64,000 nt of DNA from assembly GCA_020639075.1 (NCBI GenBank), contig JACKHI010000001.1:1674001-1738000 (forward strand), written 5' to 3'. The translations under genes and the position numbers were made by a program. The stretch comes from Phycisphaerales bacterium. GTDB lineage: Bacteria; Planctomycetota; Phycisphaerae; UBA1845; UTPLA1. This document shows positions 16,912-26,651 of the stretch, in pieces. A model generated the notes under the pieces. It saw only the letters and a list, made by a program, of their open reading frames with translations. It had not been told where the DNA came from and made no database searches. Every line of letters starts with the position of its first letter. Position 1 is the stretch's first letter.

Positions 16912-17432
16912 TCCGACGCTCCTTCGTCTTCGATCTCGCCCCTCGAAAAGACCGGCGGCAACCCCATCTCAACGAGGACGCGATCCTCTTCCGCATGCAT
17001 CTCCGCCGAATCGTCGGGCTCGTGATCGTCGAACCCGCACAGGTGGAGACAGCCGTGGACGACATACAGCGTCAACTCGTCGCGCCAGTCGTGCCCCGCA
17101 GCCGCCGCCCGTCGGCGCGCAACGGATTCACACGCGATGAGCTGGCCGTCGACGATCCCTTCATCGGGCTCGTCGCGCAGGTCGAATGCGAGCGAGTCTG
17201 TCGTGGAATCCTCGCCCATCCAGCGCGCATGCTGCTCGCGCATCGCGTCATCCTCGACGATCGCGATTTCAAGTTGGCCTTGACGAATTCCGTGAGACGT
17301 CAGCGAGAGCATGGCCGCCCGCCGCAATACGTCGGCAAGCGGCTCGGTACAACCCGAGACAGAGATGTCGATGCCGGATTCGGGCTCCGGCTCGTCGGCC
17401 GGCGATTGGCTGGGATCCTCGGACGCACTCAT
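16908..17432 (-). CDS. ybeY: Endoribonuclease YbeY (rRNA maturation factor)
   Basis: The protein has 174 residues. An acidic Ser/Pro-rich N-terminus of about 20 residues precedes the YbeY fold. The metal-binding signature HGCLHLCGFDDH is near residue 132, the family's H-G-x-L-H-L-x-G-x-D-H with one extra Asp. Upstream blocks are IAIVEDDAMREQHARWMGE and TDSLAFDL. YbeY is a zinc-dependent nuclease-fold protein needed for 16S rRNA 3' maturation and 70S quality control. It overlaps the upstream HD phosphodiesterase gene and the downstream nitrilase-like gene by 4 bp each, so translation is probably coupled. Confidence 0.93.
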   Translation of the reverse strand: MSASEDPSQSPADEPEPESGIDISVSGCTEPLADVLRRAAMLSLTSHGIRQGQLEIAIVEDDAMREQHARWMGEDSTTDSLAFDLRDEPDEGIVDGQLIACESVARRRAAAAGHDWRDELTLYVVHGCLHLCGFDDHEPDDSAEMHAEEDRVLVEMGLPPVFSRGEIEDEGASE

Positions 17433-19744
17433 GCCGTCTTCGCTCTTGCTCGAGAAGGCTCGCTCGCCTTCGGATATGCAATCCGACCGTGATGAATCGC
17501 CCGAAGGCTCTTCACCATGCTGCGCTCGACGAGCGCCAGATCCTTCAGCGTGATGTCGCAGTCGTCGAACTGACCGTCCATCAGGCGCGCCATGAGAACA
17601 TCGTGCACCACGGTCTCAATCCGCCCCGGCGTCGGTTCGTGCAACGATCGCACGGCGCCCTCGACGCCGTCGCACAACATCAGAATCGCCGCCTCACGCG
17701 TTCTTGGCTTCGGCCCGGGATAGCGGAAATCCGTGTCGCTTACTTCGCGCGACGAGTAACCGCTCGCCTTCGCCTCTTCGCTCGCGAGATGATGGAAATA
17801 GCGAACGACCGTCGTGCCGTGGTGCTCCGCAATGAACTGATGCAGGATCGGCGGTACGCCATGCTCCCGGGCGAGCGCGAGACCGTCCTTCACGTGCGAC
17901 AGGATCACGAGCAGACTCATGCTCGGCGCCAGGCCTCGATGCGCGCTGATGTTCGCGTCCTGATTCTCAATGAAATAGTGCGGCTTGCACGTCTTGCCGA
18001 TGTCGTGGTAATACGCACCGACGCGAACGAGCAGACCGTTCGCCCCAATCTCCTCCGCCGCCGATTCCGCCATGCTGCCCAACAAGTGGCTGTGCTGCCA
18101 CGTACCCGGGGCTTTCTCAATCAACTCACGCAGAATCGGCTTGCTCGTGTCGGCCCATTCCAGAAGCGTCTGACTCGTCGTGATTCGGAACGCTCGCTCG
18201 ATCACAGGCAGCAACACCAAAACAATGCCGACGCCCACGAACGCCGCGATCGAAGCGACGAGCACATCCGACGAAATCGGCTGTCCGTCCGCCGCCAGCG
18301 TGAACGCTGCGCTCACACCCGCCGCAATCGACGTCGCGACGCCGACCTTGACCATCTTCATCCGCGTCCGAATCTCACGGAGCATCAGAACTGTCACGGC
18401 AGCAACCGTAATGAGCATGACCATCAGCCAATAAGGCGCGCCGAAAATCAGCGCCGTGAGCAGCGCCAACGCGGACGTCGCGCCGAAGGCGAAGAGCTGG
18501 CTGTATGCGACTGTCAGGATCGCTGCCGTCATCGTCACTGTAGTGACGGCCCACATGGGCGAGTTGCCGATCTCCAGCAGGATGAATCGATCGAACGCCG
18601 CCATGCCGATCAGGAGCATCGCGACGCCCAACGCGCGTGGCGTCTTCTGGGCGATCCGCGGCTGACACTTGAATGTGAACACGGCCAGACCGATCGTCAG
18701 CAGAAACGTCACGCCCATCAAACCGAGCCGACGCTTGTTCCACTCGGCAGCCAACTCGGTATCCGTCTCGCGCTGCTTCAGGTACTCCTCGTGCTCGGCC
18801 TCCAATAGCGCATAAGACTCCTGCGTGATCATGCCGGCTGACACAAGCCGATCGCCCTGATTGTACGTGTCCTTGACGGGCGCGACGGCTGCCACGGCGG
18901 AATCCAGTCTCGCCTTGGTCGTCGGCTCGTCATACACGTATACAGGATTCGGCGACCCGCCGACCGGGGCGACGGCATGCGCAACAATCTCCTCAAACAC
19001 GGGTCGCGCCGCGATCGGCAGACCGCGCGGAACAACGTTGTTTGCGAGTTCTCCAACCTGCTTTGGGTTAACGGCGTAAGTCAATTCGGCTCGAGCGACT
19101 TGGCGGTATTGCTTCTCAACCGTCTCGACGCCGTTCTCGATCTTCGTCACGTCACCGTCGTCGAGCATGACGAACTCGCCGATGTAGTTGATTGCCCGCT
19201 CAATTCCGGGACGCCCCGTCATGGGCTCCCTCTTGAGGTTCTTTTCAAGCGCCGACAGTTCCGCCTCCAACGTACTGCCGGGCTTCTCGGTCCACGGCTT
19301 CACCGCGTCGAAGACAGTCTGGTCAACCTTCCATTGCTCGCCGTGCGCCGAGACAAACGCCTCGAAGGAGTCCGACGCTTTGACGTCGGTATAGAACGAG
19401 CGAATTTCAGCCTTGATCTGATTCGCCAGCGCGGAGTTGTATTTGAAGTAGTTCGGGACTTGCTGCTGCGCTTTGCGCCGAAGGTCCTCGGTCCGTGATT
19501 GATTCACGCGCTCGAAACTGACCCGCGCGATGACCGGCTGGAACAGCTCTTTGCCCGGGGCGTAGCCGAGCGGCTCATCGCCGGAACTGACGATCAACGA
19601 CGCACACGCCCAGAACACCGCCGCAACGACTAGCGGCCAGCCGATCAGCTTCCGAATGCGATCGCGTAACGACAATGGCTGAGTGCCGCCCTTGCGTCGA
19701 GGATCAACATTACGATTCGACCGAAGCCAGGAGAAATCCAACAT
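17429..19744 (-). CDS. 7TM receptor with intracellular HD hydrolase (PgpH-like c-di-AMP phosphodiesterase family)
   Basis: The protein has 771 residues. A single TM near residues 33-52 is followed by a large extracytoplasmic 7TMR-HDED domain (about 60-335). A bundle of about seven TM helices spans 340-535. A cytoplasmic HD domain follows with HSHLLGSMAESAAEEIG near 560 and YYHDIGK near 588, plus further His (HRGLAPS, FIAEHHGT). PgpH homologues hydrolyse cyclic di-AMP. In many bacteria they sit directly upstream of ybeY, usually after phoH; no phoH is present here. This is the first gene of a five-gene minus-strand cluster ending in recO. Confidence 0.92.
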   Translation of the reverse strand: MLDFSWLRSNRNVDPRRKGGTQPLSLRDRIRKLIGWPLVVAAVFWACASLIVSSGDEPLGYAPGKELFQPVIARVSFERVNQSRTEDLRRKAQQQVPNYFKYNSALANQIKAEIRSFYTDVKASDSFEAFVSAHGEQWKVDQTVFDAVKPWTEKPGSTLEAELSALEKNLKREPMTGRPGIERAINYIGEFVMLDDGDVTKIENGVETVEKQYRQVARAELTYAVNPKQVGELANNVVPRGLPIAARPVFEEIVAHAVAPVGGSPNPVYVYDEPTTKARLDSAVAAVAPVKDTYNQGDRLVSAGMITQESYALLEAEHEEYLKQRETDTELAAEWNKRRLGLMGVTFLLTIGLAVFTFKCQPRIAQKTPRALGVAMLLIGMAAFDRFILLEIGNSPMWAVTTVTMTAAILTVAYSQLFAFGATSALALLTALIFGAPYWLMVMLITVAAVTVLMLREIRTRMKMVKVGVATSIAAGVSAAFTLAADGQPISSDVLVASIAAFVGVGIVLVLLPVIERAFRITTSQTLLEWADTSKPILRELIEKAPGTWQHSHLLGSMAESAAEEIGANGLLVRVGAYYHDIGKTCKPHYFIENQDANISAHRGLAPSMSLLVILSHVKDGLALAREHGVPPILHQFIAEHHGTTVVRYFHHLASEEAKASGYSSREVSDTDFRYPGPKPRTREAAILMLCDGVEGAVRSLHEPTPGRIETVVHDVLMARLMDGQFDDCDITLKDLALVERSMVKSLRAIHHGRIAYPKASEPSRARAKTA

Positions 19745-20191
19745 CTAGAATCCCGCCGCGTTCGCAGCGAGCCTCTGCCCTCGTGCCCCGTCGCGAACCC
19801 GCCTTCCATGGAAGACGGCAACGGGGATGCGCAAGGTACACGTACCCGACGCAGGGTTCAAACCCCCCGGAATAGTATCGCAATCCTCGGCCGAAGACCC
19901 CAGATCTGAATAGGACCGCTTCGCAACCGAATCCCTGCTTACCCCCAATTCGGCGCCACCAGATAGCACCTAATCCCTTTTTCCAGAGTACTTTGCGAAT
20001 TATCGATCGGCGAACTCCGAATTCTCTAATCCCGGCGGCCGCACTGTAGATTTTCGCTTATCGGCGCTGGATTCTCCCCTGTCCGCCGCCCCGTTTCGGA
20101 CCCGCCATTTCCGGTCGTTGAACCCCGGCAATGCCGTTCGTACACTCAACTGGAGCTTCCGAGTCGCCGCCGGACGCAAGGCGCCTGTTTC
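19745..20191. other. Divergent intergenic region
   Basis: This 447-bp gap lies between the HD phosphodiesterase gene (-) and the SAM hydrolase-like gene (+). It must hold both promoters, but I could not assign -35/-10 pairs with confidence. It contains no recognisable RNA gene or coding sequence. Confidence 0.35.
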
Positions 20192-20977
20192 ATGAGCGTA
20201 ATCACGTTACTTTCCGATTTCGGCACCGCCGACCATTACGTCGCCTGCATGAAAGGCGTCATCCTCCAACGCGCCCCGACCGCGCAGATCGTGGATATTA
20301 CCCACACGATCCAGCCGCAGGACGTCGTCCATGGCGCATTCGTCCTCCGGCAGGTTTTCGAGTACTTCCCGCCCGGAACGATCCACATCGCCGTCGTCGA
20401 CCCCGGCGTCGGCACCAAGCGACGCATCATGGCCGCCCGCTACGGAAACCAGACGATTCTCGCCCCCGACAACGGTCTGATGACGTTCATCCATCGCGAC
20501 TTCGTCCTGGACGAACTCCGGACCATCGAAAACTCTCGGCTCTATCAGAACGAAGTCAGCAATACGTTCCACGGGCGCGACATCTTCGCCCCCGTCGCCG
20601 GCCATTTGTGGCAGGGCATGCTGATGGAGAAAGTCGGACCCATCGCCCGGCAACTCGAACTACTGAATATCGATCGACCGAAGTCCCTGGAGCGCGGCGG
20701 TCTCGAAGGCCAGGTGCTCTACGTCGATCATTTCGGAAACGTCATCAGCAACATCAGCGCCGCCGACCTGCGCGGCGTCCGCGCTCCGCTCGAACGACTC
20801 AACGTCCACGTCGGACCGCTGCGGATCGGCAATCTGCACACGACCTATTCGGATGTGAAGCCCGGCGAAATCGTCGCCGTCATCGGCTCGACCGGCATGC
20901 TCGAAATCGCCGTCAACCAGGGCAACGCCGCCAGCCACCTCCGCGCCGCCCCCGGTACCATCGTCGTCGTGCGCTAA
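20192..20977 (+). CDS. SAM hydrolase / hydroxide adenosyltransferase family protein (DUF62)
   Basis: This 261-residue protein matches the S-adenosyl-L-methionine hydrolase (SAM_adeno_trans) family. It has TLLSDFGTADHYVACMKG at residues 5-22, a conserved Asp in VDITHTI near 36, VDPGVGTKRR near 70, APDNGLM near 92 and FHGRDIFAPVAGHL near 130. A C-terminal barrel follows, with YVDHFGNVISNI near 180. Characterised members hydrolyse SAM to adenosine and methionine. The Asp-Arg-His triad of hydroxide adenosyltransferases appears available. The gene is monocistronic and is followed by a repeat field. Confidence 0.92.
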   Translation: MSVITLLSDFGTADHYVACMKGVILQRAPTAQIVDITHTIQPQDVVHGAFVLRQVFEYFPPGTIHIAVVDPGVGTKRRIMAARYGNQTILAPDNGLMTFIHRDFVLDELRTIENSRLYQNEVSNTFHGRDIFAPVAGHLWQGMLMEKVGPIARQLELLNIDRPKSLERGGLEGQVLYVDHFGNVISNISAADLRGVRAPLERLNVHVGPLRIGNLHTTYSDVKPGEIVAVIGSTGMLEIAVNQGNAASHLRAAPGTIVVVR

Positions 20978-21002
20978 GCGTCGGGTGCTGGGCGTCGGGT
21001 GT

Positions 21003-21300
21003 CACTGCTCTTTGAGCAGTGCAGGCAGCGAGTGAACTGGCCCGCGGGTGCCCCATCCTTTGCGAATGCAAAGGGTGAGGAATCACATGGCCTTGGGTGC
21101 CATGCCGACCCCAAGGTCGGCATGCCGCGTGTCCGGTGCTCTCCCGGGTGCGCGGGTGCCACATCCTTTGCGAATGCAAAGGGTGGGGAATCACATGGCC
21201 TTGGGTGCCATGCCGACCCCCAAGGTCGGCATGCCGCGTGTCCGGTGCTCTCGTGGGTGGCCCAGCCCTTCAGGGATGGGGTCGCGACGATAGAGTCTCG
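21003..21300. repeat. Tandem ~100-bp direct repeats made of palindromes
   Basis: A hairpin CACTGCTC/GAGCAGTG lies at 21003-21021. Two nearly identical units follow (about 21044-21143 and 21152-21252). Each contains CCTTTGC/GCAAAGG and CATGCCGACC/GGTCGGCATG hairpins. A partial dispersed repeat ending in GCGACGATAGAG follows to about 21300. The 482-bp gap 20978-21459 holds no gene. Confidence 0.8.
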
Positions 21301-21459
21301 AAGTAACCGCCCACAATCCCAGTGTAATTCTCGCGTGCCGCAATCGACGCGCCCGACCACCGACGGTGATAGCCCGGCGCACAGTCAACACGACAGCTCA
21401 AATCGTATGCTGGCTACGTCCATGCCAATTATGCAGCAAGGAGAACATCTCTACTCGCA

Positions 21460-22041
21460 TCACATACAGACGTCCAATTCACTTTGGCATTGCCTGCGTG
21501 CCTCCGTCCTTCTGTACTGAAACAACGCCACCAGCGACAACCCGATCGCCGTCGCTGGCCAAGCGCCTCCCGGAAAGGGGCTTTGCACAAGCGTGAGGTA
21601 CCATGGCTGCATCGATGAAATTCGAACGCCTGAACTGTCATGCACCTCAAGCGATGGATGTCCCCACCACGATCGTGTGACGGTTGCAGTCACGTCCCCA
21701 GGATCATTGACGACGAATTCCGGATCGTTAATGGGCCGCTCGTCCCTGTTGTAGTGCACAACGACCTGCCGGCCTTCCTGGGTAATCCTGATAGGCTGCC
21801 CATGAACGTCGACCCATCCAACCACGTTGCCATCCAGATCGAATTTGTACACGCGTCCATGATGAGCCTCGGCGATATACACAGCGTCGCGACTGACGAC
21901 GACGCCGTCTATGGACCCAATTGCCCACCGCGACCGATCCAACCAGAAATATGCCTCGTTTGTGACGATGAATGCAAGTGCGGGACACCAGGCAATCGCG
22001 GATATGAAAACCAAAAAGCGGGTTGTCAATTTCGACTTCAT
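21460..22041 (-). CDS. Hypothetical membrane protein with NHL-like segment
   Basis: This 193-residue protein starts at the ATG at 22041. The same frame upstream runs through a dispersed repeat, so longer starts are unlikely. A signal-anchor or TM lies at residues 8-28 (FLVFISAIAWCPALAFIV). A short beta segment (VVVSRDAVYIAEAHHGRVYKF near residue 45) resembles one NHL or propeller blade. A C-terminal TM lies near 163-180 (WPATAIGLSLVALFQYRR). No family is recognised beyond this. The segment between the TMs would face the periplasm. Codon use is less biased than in neighbouring genes. Confidence 0.6.
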   Translation of the reverse strand: MKSKLTTRFLVFISAIAWCPALAFIVTNEAYFWLDRSRWAIGSIDGVVVSRDAVYIAEAHHGRVYKFDLDGNVVGWVDVHGQPIRITQEGRQVVVHYNRDERPINDPEFVVNDPGDVTATVTRSWWGHPSLEVHDSSGVRISSMQPWYLTLVQSPFPGGAWPATAIGLSLVALFQYRRTEARRQCQSELDVCM

Positions 22042-22112
22042 GACATCACAAGAGTACGCTGCGTCGGCAAATAATACGACTGCCGCACGCCCTCGAAACT
22101 TTAGCCACCCGC

Positions 22113-22245
22113 CCCCCGGGTGGCCCATCCCTTCAGGGATGGTGGGCGCGACGATACAGACTCGACGAAAACGACAATGGATCCCGAGTACTTCCCGCGC
22201 GCCGCCATCCTCGCGCCCCCACCACCGAAGGTGGCGGGCCACCCA
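22113..22245. repeat. Dispersed palindromic repeat copies
   Basis: The unit GGGTGGCCCATCCCTTCAGG and following bases (hairpin CCATCCC/GGGATGG) ends in GCGCGACGAT at 22113-22157. A related CCACCGAAGGTGG hairpin lies near 22221-22233. The same unit recurs at 21255, 33.6 kb, 35.4 kb and 36.8 kb. Confidence 0.7.
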
Positions 22246-22287
22246 TTTTGACGTTTCCCAATTTCGACGTTTTTGAATTTGCGATTC

Positions 22288-25200
22288 CTATTCACTCCGC
22301 AGAGCCGAAACCAGCGGCGCTCGCACCGCCGCGCGCACCGCCATCGTCCCCGACGCCAACCCGACGACCGCAACAACAATCAACGTCGCAATCAGCGAGA
22401 ACCAGTCCACCAGCGCCCCCGTCGACACCACGTTCGGTCCCGCCGCAATAAGCGCCGCAATCGTTCCGATCAGCAGCCCGACCACCAGCAGCGCCGCATT
22501 CTCCGCCAGCACCATCGTCGCCAGCATCTGTCGCGAATACCCCAATGCACGCAATAGCGCCAACTCACTCCGACGCTCGACCACGTTCCGCAGCATCACG
22601 GCCGCCAGACCGATCGTACCGATCGCCAGCCCCAGCCCGCCCAATGCCTGGAACGCCGACATATACGTATTCTCAATCGCGCGATAGCGATTCAACACAT
22701 CCAGCGACGACTCCGCATCAAATCCATAAGTCGACAGGTCGTATTCCAGTTTTGCCGACAGCGCTTCAGCCTTATCCGCCGATGCATCAAACAGGAACAT
22801 TCCATACCCGCTCACGCTCGGAAACAGCTCGACGAATCGATCCTCGCTGACGATCAACTGACTCTGCAGAATGCTCCCCGACATCATCCCCACGATGCGC
22901 AGCTTCACGTCGCGTCCGCGCTCATCGACGATCGGAAAATCCCCACCGATGCCGACCTTCAACAGCCACATCAGCGTGTTCATGTCGCCGATCGCCGGCA
23001 CCGCGCCGTCGTCATACGTCCGATCGAGCAGCAGCCACGGATTCGCGCGCTCCGCATCCGTCGTCGCCGCCGACTTCGCGAACGCAAACCCGCCGCGCTC
23101 GATCCACTCCATCGGAACGCCGAGTATCTCGGGCCGCTTCACTTGGTAGAGATTCAGACAACTCGAATCATCCCCGCGCATCCGTCGCAACGACATCGAC
23201 GTACAGCCGTCCAACAGCGCCGAAGTCTCGTCGCGCAGGCTCAATCGCTCGCGGCCTTCCTTCGTATTCAAATCAAACGCGATTGGTGTCGACGACGTCG
23301 CCATCAACCGATAGCCGCCCGTCCCCGCATCCTTGGCAAACGCGTCCTCGCCCGCCCGATGCCGATTCGCCCCGACGGCAACGACGACGAACGTCGCGCA
23401 CGCGATCAACGACGTCGTCAGCACGCTGCGACCGCGCTCGCGCCGCGCGTTGCGCATCCCCAGCCGCCACATCGCCCCGCGGCCGGCCGTGATCACACCG
23501 CCCGTCGAAGATCCACCCAGCCACATCGCCATCGCTGCGAGCCCTGCGACCAGCAGGCCGCCGCCCGCGCCGAAAAACGCCGGCACCTTCGGTACGGCAT
23601 CGCTCGAAAGCGCCGCCGCCGTCGCCCCAATGCCGACCAACAGCGAAATAGCGAACACAACGCCCGCGACGCGCCGCCGCCCCGTCCGCCTCGCGACGTC
23701 TTCCTGCAGCGCCCCTGCCAATAGCGCCCGCGGCGATTTCCGCATCAATCCCCGCAGCGCCAACACGATGCTGATCATCGCAACCAGAAACCCGCCGACC
23801 AACCCGATCGACAGGCTCATCGCCGTCACATGCAGCGTCAGGAAAGGTGCGTTGACCGCCCCCGACCACCACGTGCGCAACCCCGTCAGCATCAACCACG
23901 CGTACCCGATGCCCGCCGGCAATCCGACGATCGCCCCCAGTCCCGCGACGATCGCCCCCTCGCCGAGCAACACGCGCCGCACGTCGCGCCGGCCGAACCC
24001 GATCGCCATCAACACGCCGACCTGCCCCGCGCGCCGCTCTGTCGCCAGCCGAAAACTCAATGCCACCAGGATGGCGGCCGACAATATGACGAAGAAACTG
24101 AACGCGATGAACAGACCGCTGAAATCCGTGCTCCCGGCGCCGGCCTTTAAGGCCTCCTGCTTCACAGGCGACAGCTGCAGCCCCATTTTCTCCGGCGGAA
24201 GCGCCTCGAGAATCCGGCCGCCGAGCGCCGACGCAAGTTCATCCAGCGCCCCGACCGGTCTCCCGACGTAGATTGATGTCACGTCGCCGAATCGCGCTGT
24301 CTCCCCTGCCCACAGTCGCTGCGCCGTCGCCAACGGCACAAACGCCTTGGGCGTCCCGCGATGCTCTTTCCAGTACGTCTCATCCTTCTCTCGAATGCGG
24401 CTCAGATCGATCTTGTACGACGGCGGTGGGTCCCAATCCGCCAGCGAATCCGCCTCCGCTATTCCCGGATACGGCGGCATCAATCCCCTGTCCGCGGCCC
24501 ATCCCTCCATCGGCACGATCGCCGCCACGCGAAACGAATGTCGTTGCGTCTCCAACGTGCCGAATCGTCCGGACACGTAAAACTCCATCGAAACGCGATC
24601 GCCGACGACCGCTCCCAAATCCGATGCCGCCCACGTGTTCAAGACGATGTCGTCATCCCCCAGCGTCTCAACACGCGGACCATCCACGATCGATGCGTGC
24701 TTCTCGACATCCAGTCCGCAAACAATCGAATAGGGAATACTGCGCTGCTCGACGACTTTCCCGGCGTCATCGAGCAGATCAATCGAATTCGCCAGGTACG
24801 TCAGCGCTGCGGACGTCTTCGCACCAATCGACGACGCCGCCCAGTCAATCGCAGCCTCCACATTCGGCTCGATCAATAACCGATCGGAACCGGCGACGAT
24901 CGCACCCAGTTCCGCGTTCTGCCGCAACCGAATCGAATAGTCGTCCAGCTGAAAGCACTCTTGCGAGTCGTGTTGAAGGCGGCTCGCGATTGAACTCGCC
25001 GATGTAAGCCGATCAACGGCCACACCACCTAGGAGCACTGTGTTGATTCGTCCAGGATTCCCGATCGCAACCTGCAATCGCGTGAGCGAGACGAATGCGA
25101 CGTTCGGCAACACCTGCGAGACATCCAAGGAAAATCCGCCGATCCCCGTTGCATCAATCACGCCATCAACCCGAAGACGCAGCGAAACGGCCATATCCTC

Positions 25201-25746
25201 CGGCCGCCCCAGCATCGACTCCGCCGGAATCGCGCCCGACGCCGTCACGCGAATCAGGACATCGTCGCCGACTTTCGCCCCGATCGCCTCAGCGATGGGC
25301 TGATTCAGGACGATGCCGTCACGCCCAACACCAGTCACCAGACTCGCATCTTTGAACAATCGCCCGAGCGACGAATCCACACCGAGCAATCGAATATCGT
25401 TCACTCGACGCCGCGTTTCGGCATGCTCGATGCCTGCCGCGGCTTCGACGACGCCGCATGCCTGCCCCTTGCCGTCCTGCGATCGTAACGCCGCCAGCGC
25501 GTGGCCAATGCAATCCGAAATCTCGTCTCGGACAAACCGAGGCGAGCGCATCGCAATATCGACCGGCCCGACCCTCGCCAGCGCCCGATCCCGCAGACTC
25601 CCTCGCATCGAATCGCCGACCAACAGCGCCCCCGCCAGCGCCGCCGTACCGACGAGCACGCTCAACCCCACGGCGACATACGATCGCCATGACCAGGCCG
25701 CCCCGCGTCGAATGAGATCCATCGTTCGCAAATCAAATCCCTGCAT
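22288..25746 (-). CDS. ABC transporter permease with two FtsX-like domains
   Basis: The protein is about 1152 residues, with roughly ten TM helices. An N-terminal TM (WRSYVAVGLSVLVGTAALAG) is followed by a MacB-like periplasmic domain. The first FtsX domain contains RAGQVGVLMAIGFGRRDVRR. A second large periplasmic loop follows, and the C-terminal FtsX domain contains RRSELALLRALGYSRQML. Such permeases work with LolD/MacB ATPases in lipoprotein release or export. The matching ATPase gene lies upstream, ending 78 bp before this start. ATGs at 25746 and 25722 are both possible; anything longer would run into a palindromic repeat at 25751-25776. Confidence 0.9.
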   Translation of the reverse strand: MQGFDLRTMDLIRRGAAWSWRSYVAVGLSVLVGTAALAGALLVGDSMRGSLRDRALARVGPVDIAMRSPRFVRDEISDCIGHALAALRSQDGKGQACGVVEAAAGIEHAETRRRVNDIRLLGVDSSLGRLFKDASLVTGVGRDGIVLNQPIAEAIGAKVGDDVLIRVTASGAIPAESMLGRPEDMAVSLRLRVDGVIDATGIGGFSLDVSQVLPNVAFVSLTRLQVAIGNPGRINTVLLGGVAVDRLTSASSIASRLQHDSQECFQLDDYSIRLRQNAELGAIVAGSDRLLIEPNVEAAIDWAASSIGAKTSAALTYLANSIDLLDDAGKVVEQRSIPYSIVCGLDVEKHASIVDGPRVETLGDDDIVLNTWAASDLGAVVGDRVSMEFYVSGRFGTLETQRHSFRVAAIVPMEGWAADRGLMPPYPGIAEADSLADWDPPPSYKIDLSRIREKDETYWKEHRGTPKAFVPLATAQRLWAGETARFGDVTSIYVGRPVGALDELASALGGRILEALPPEKMGLQLSPVKQEALKAGAGSTDFSGLFIAFSFFVILSAAILVALSFRLATERRAGQVGVLMAIGFGRRDVRRVLLGEGAIVAGLGAIVGLPAGIGYAWLMLTGLRTWWSGAVNAPFLTLHVTAMSLSIGLVGGFLVAMISIVLALRGLMRKSPRALLAGALQEDVARRTGRRRVAGVVFAISLLVGIGATAAALSSDAVPKVPAFFGAGGGLLVAGLAAMAMWLGGSSTGGVITAGRGAMWRLGMRNARRERGRSVLTTSLIACATFVVVAVGANRHRAGEDAFAKDAGTGGYRLMATSSTPIAFDLNTKEGRERLSLRDETSALLDGCTSMSLRRMRGDDSSCLNLYQVKRPEILGVPMEWIERGGFAFAKSAATTDAERANPWLLLDRTYDDGAVPAIGDMNTLMWLLKVGIGGDFPIVDERGRDVKLRIVGMMSGSILQSQLIVSEDRFVELFPSVSGYGMFLFDASADKAEALSAKLEYDLSTYGFDAESSLDVLNRYRAIENTYMSAFQALGGLGLAIGTIGLAAVMLRNVVERRSELALLRALGYSRQMLATMVLAENAALLVVGLLIGTIAALIAAGPNVVSTGALVDWFSLIATLIVVAVVGLASGTMAVRAAVRAPLVSALRSE

Positions 25747-25750
25747 TGTC

Positions 25751-25776
25751 GGGGAGTGCGGGCGTCCCGCCCGCAC
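25751..25776. repeat. GTGCGGGCG palindromic repeat
   Basis: A 9-bp stem GTGCGGGCG/CGCCCGCAC with loop TCC (25756-25776) follows GGGGA. The same element recurs at 28050-28070 and 28392-28412. It lies in the short gap between the ABC ATPase and permease genes, so it would be present in their shared transcript. Confidence 0.8.
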
Positions 25777-25824
25777 GAAATTCAACCCATGCGTCCCGCC
25801 TGTACGACTCCGCAAGCGTTATCT

Positions 25825-26511
25825 TCACGCCCCCGCCTGCAACACGCCCCCCGCCAATGACAACCGCCGCTCGAATCGCCCCGCTATCTCTGCGCTGTGC
25901 GTCACGACCACCAGAATCGTCTTCGTATCCGATTGAATCTCTCGCAGCAGATCCGCCACGCGATGCGCCGTCGCCTCGTCCAGATTCCCCGTCGGCTCAT
26001 CCGCCAGTAGCAGCGCCGGCTCGTTGATCAGCGCCCTCGCAATCGCCACGCGCTGCCGCTCGCCGCCCGACAGCTCCCCGGGCCGATGCGACATACGATC
26101 CTTCAACCCCACGCGCTCCAGCAGCGCCGTTCCGCGCGACTGCACAGAACCGTCGTCACTTTCGCCGACAAGCGTCGGCACGAGCACGTTCTCCAACACG
26201 CTGCACTGCGGCAGCAGATGATGCTCCTGGAACACAAATCCGACGCGCCGATTGCGGAACCTCGCCAGCCCCCGCTCATCGAGCTTGAACGGTTCATCCG
26301 CCCCGAGTCGCACGCTTCCCGAGTCCGGCGACTCGAGACCGCCGAGAATATTCAGAAGAGTGCTCTTCCCGCATCCCGACGGTCCCATGATCGCCGCAGA
26401 CGCGCCGGCGTCGAGCGAGAGCGACACACGCGTCAGCACCTCGACGCCGTTCGCACCGCCATATCGCTTCGAGATGTTCTCTGCGACCAGGTCTATTGTT
26501 GCCGTCGTCAT
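25825..26511 (-). CDS. ABC transporter ATP-binding protein (LolD/MacB type)
   Basis: The 228 residues form a complete ABC ATPase. Walker A is GPSGCGKST near residue 43, the Q-loop VFQEHHLLPQCSVLENV is near 92, the signature LSGGERQRVAIARAL near 148 and Walker B ALLLADEPTGNLD near 168. The H-loop is VVTHSAEIA. The Q-loop and signature match the LolD/MacB/FtsE subgroup that pairs with FtsX-type permeases. The downstream permease gene lies on the same strand and the two probably form one exporter. It is followed by a palindromic repeat in the intercistronic gap. Confidence 0.93.
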   Translation of the reverse strand: MTTATIDLVAENISKRYGGANGVEVLTRVSLSLDAGASAAIMGPSGCGKSTLLNILGGLESPDSGSVRLGADEPFKLDERGLARFRNRRVGFVFQEHHLLPQCSVLENVLVPTLVGESDDGSVQSRGTALLERVGLKDRMSHRPGELSGGERQRVAIARALINEPALLLADEPTGNLDEATAHRVADLLREIQSDTKTILVVVTHSAEIAGRFERRLSLAGGVLQAGA

Positions 26512-26524
26512 GATTCGCTCTCAA

Positions 26525-26594
26525 GTAGGGTGGGCCGTGCCCACCACGCACGTAATCCACCGCGCAATCGATCGGTGGGCACGGCCCACCCTAC
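26525..26594. repeat. 21-bp perfect inverted repeat
   Basis: Arms 26525-26545 and 26574-26594 are perfect reverse complements (outer bases GTAGGGTGGG...), separated by 28 bp. The element lies between the glycosyltransferase and ABC ATPase genes. It could act as a bidirectional stem-loop or be a mobile palindromic repeat. Confidence 0.85.
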
Positions 26595-26651
26595 ACGCAC
26601 TCAGCCGGTCAGCAACGAAACGTTACTCGCTCATCGATGCGTGACAACCAA

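Noticed and set aside
17186..18808. 540-residue Arg/His-rich plus-strand frame
   Set aside because: It is antisense to ybeY and the 7TM-HD gene. The composition is typical of a shadow frame.
19800..19880. tRNA-like GGGTTCAAACCC sequence
   Set aside because: The T-arm-like match lacks a 5-bp stem, and no acceptor or anticodon stems can be drawn around it.
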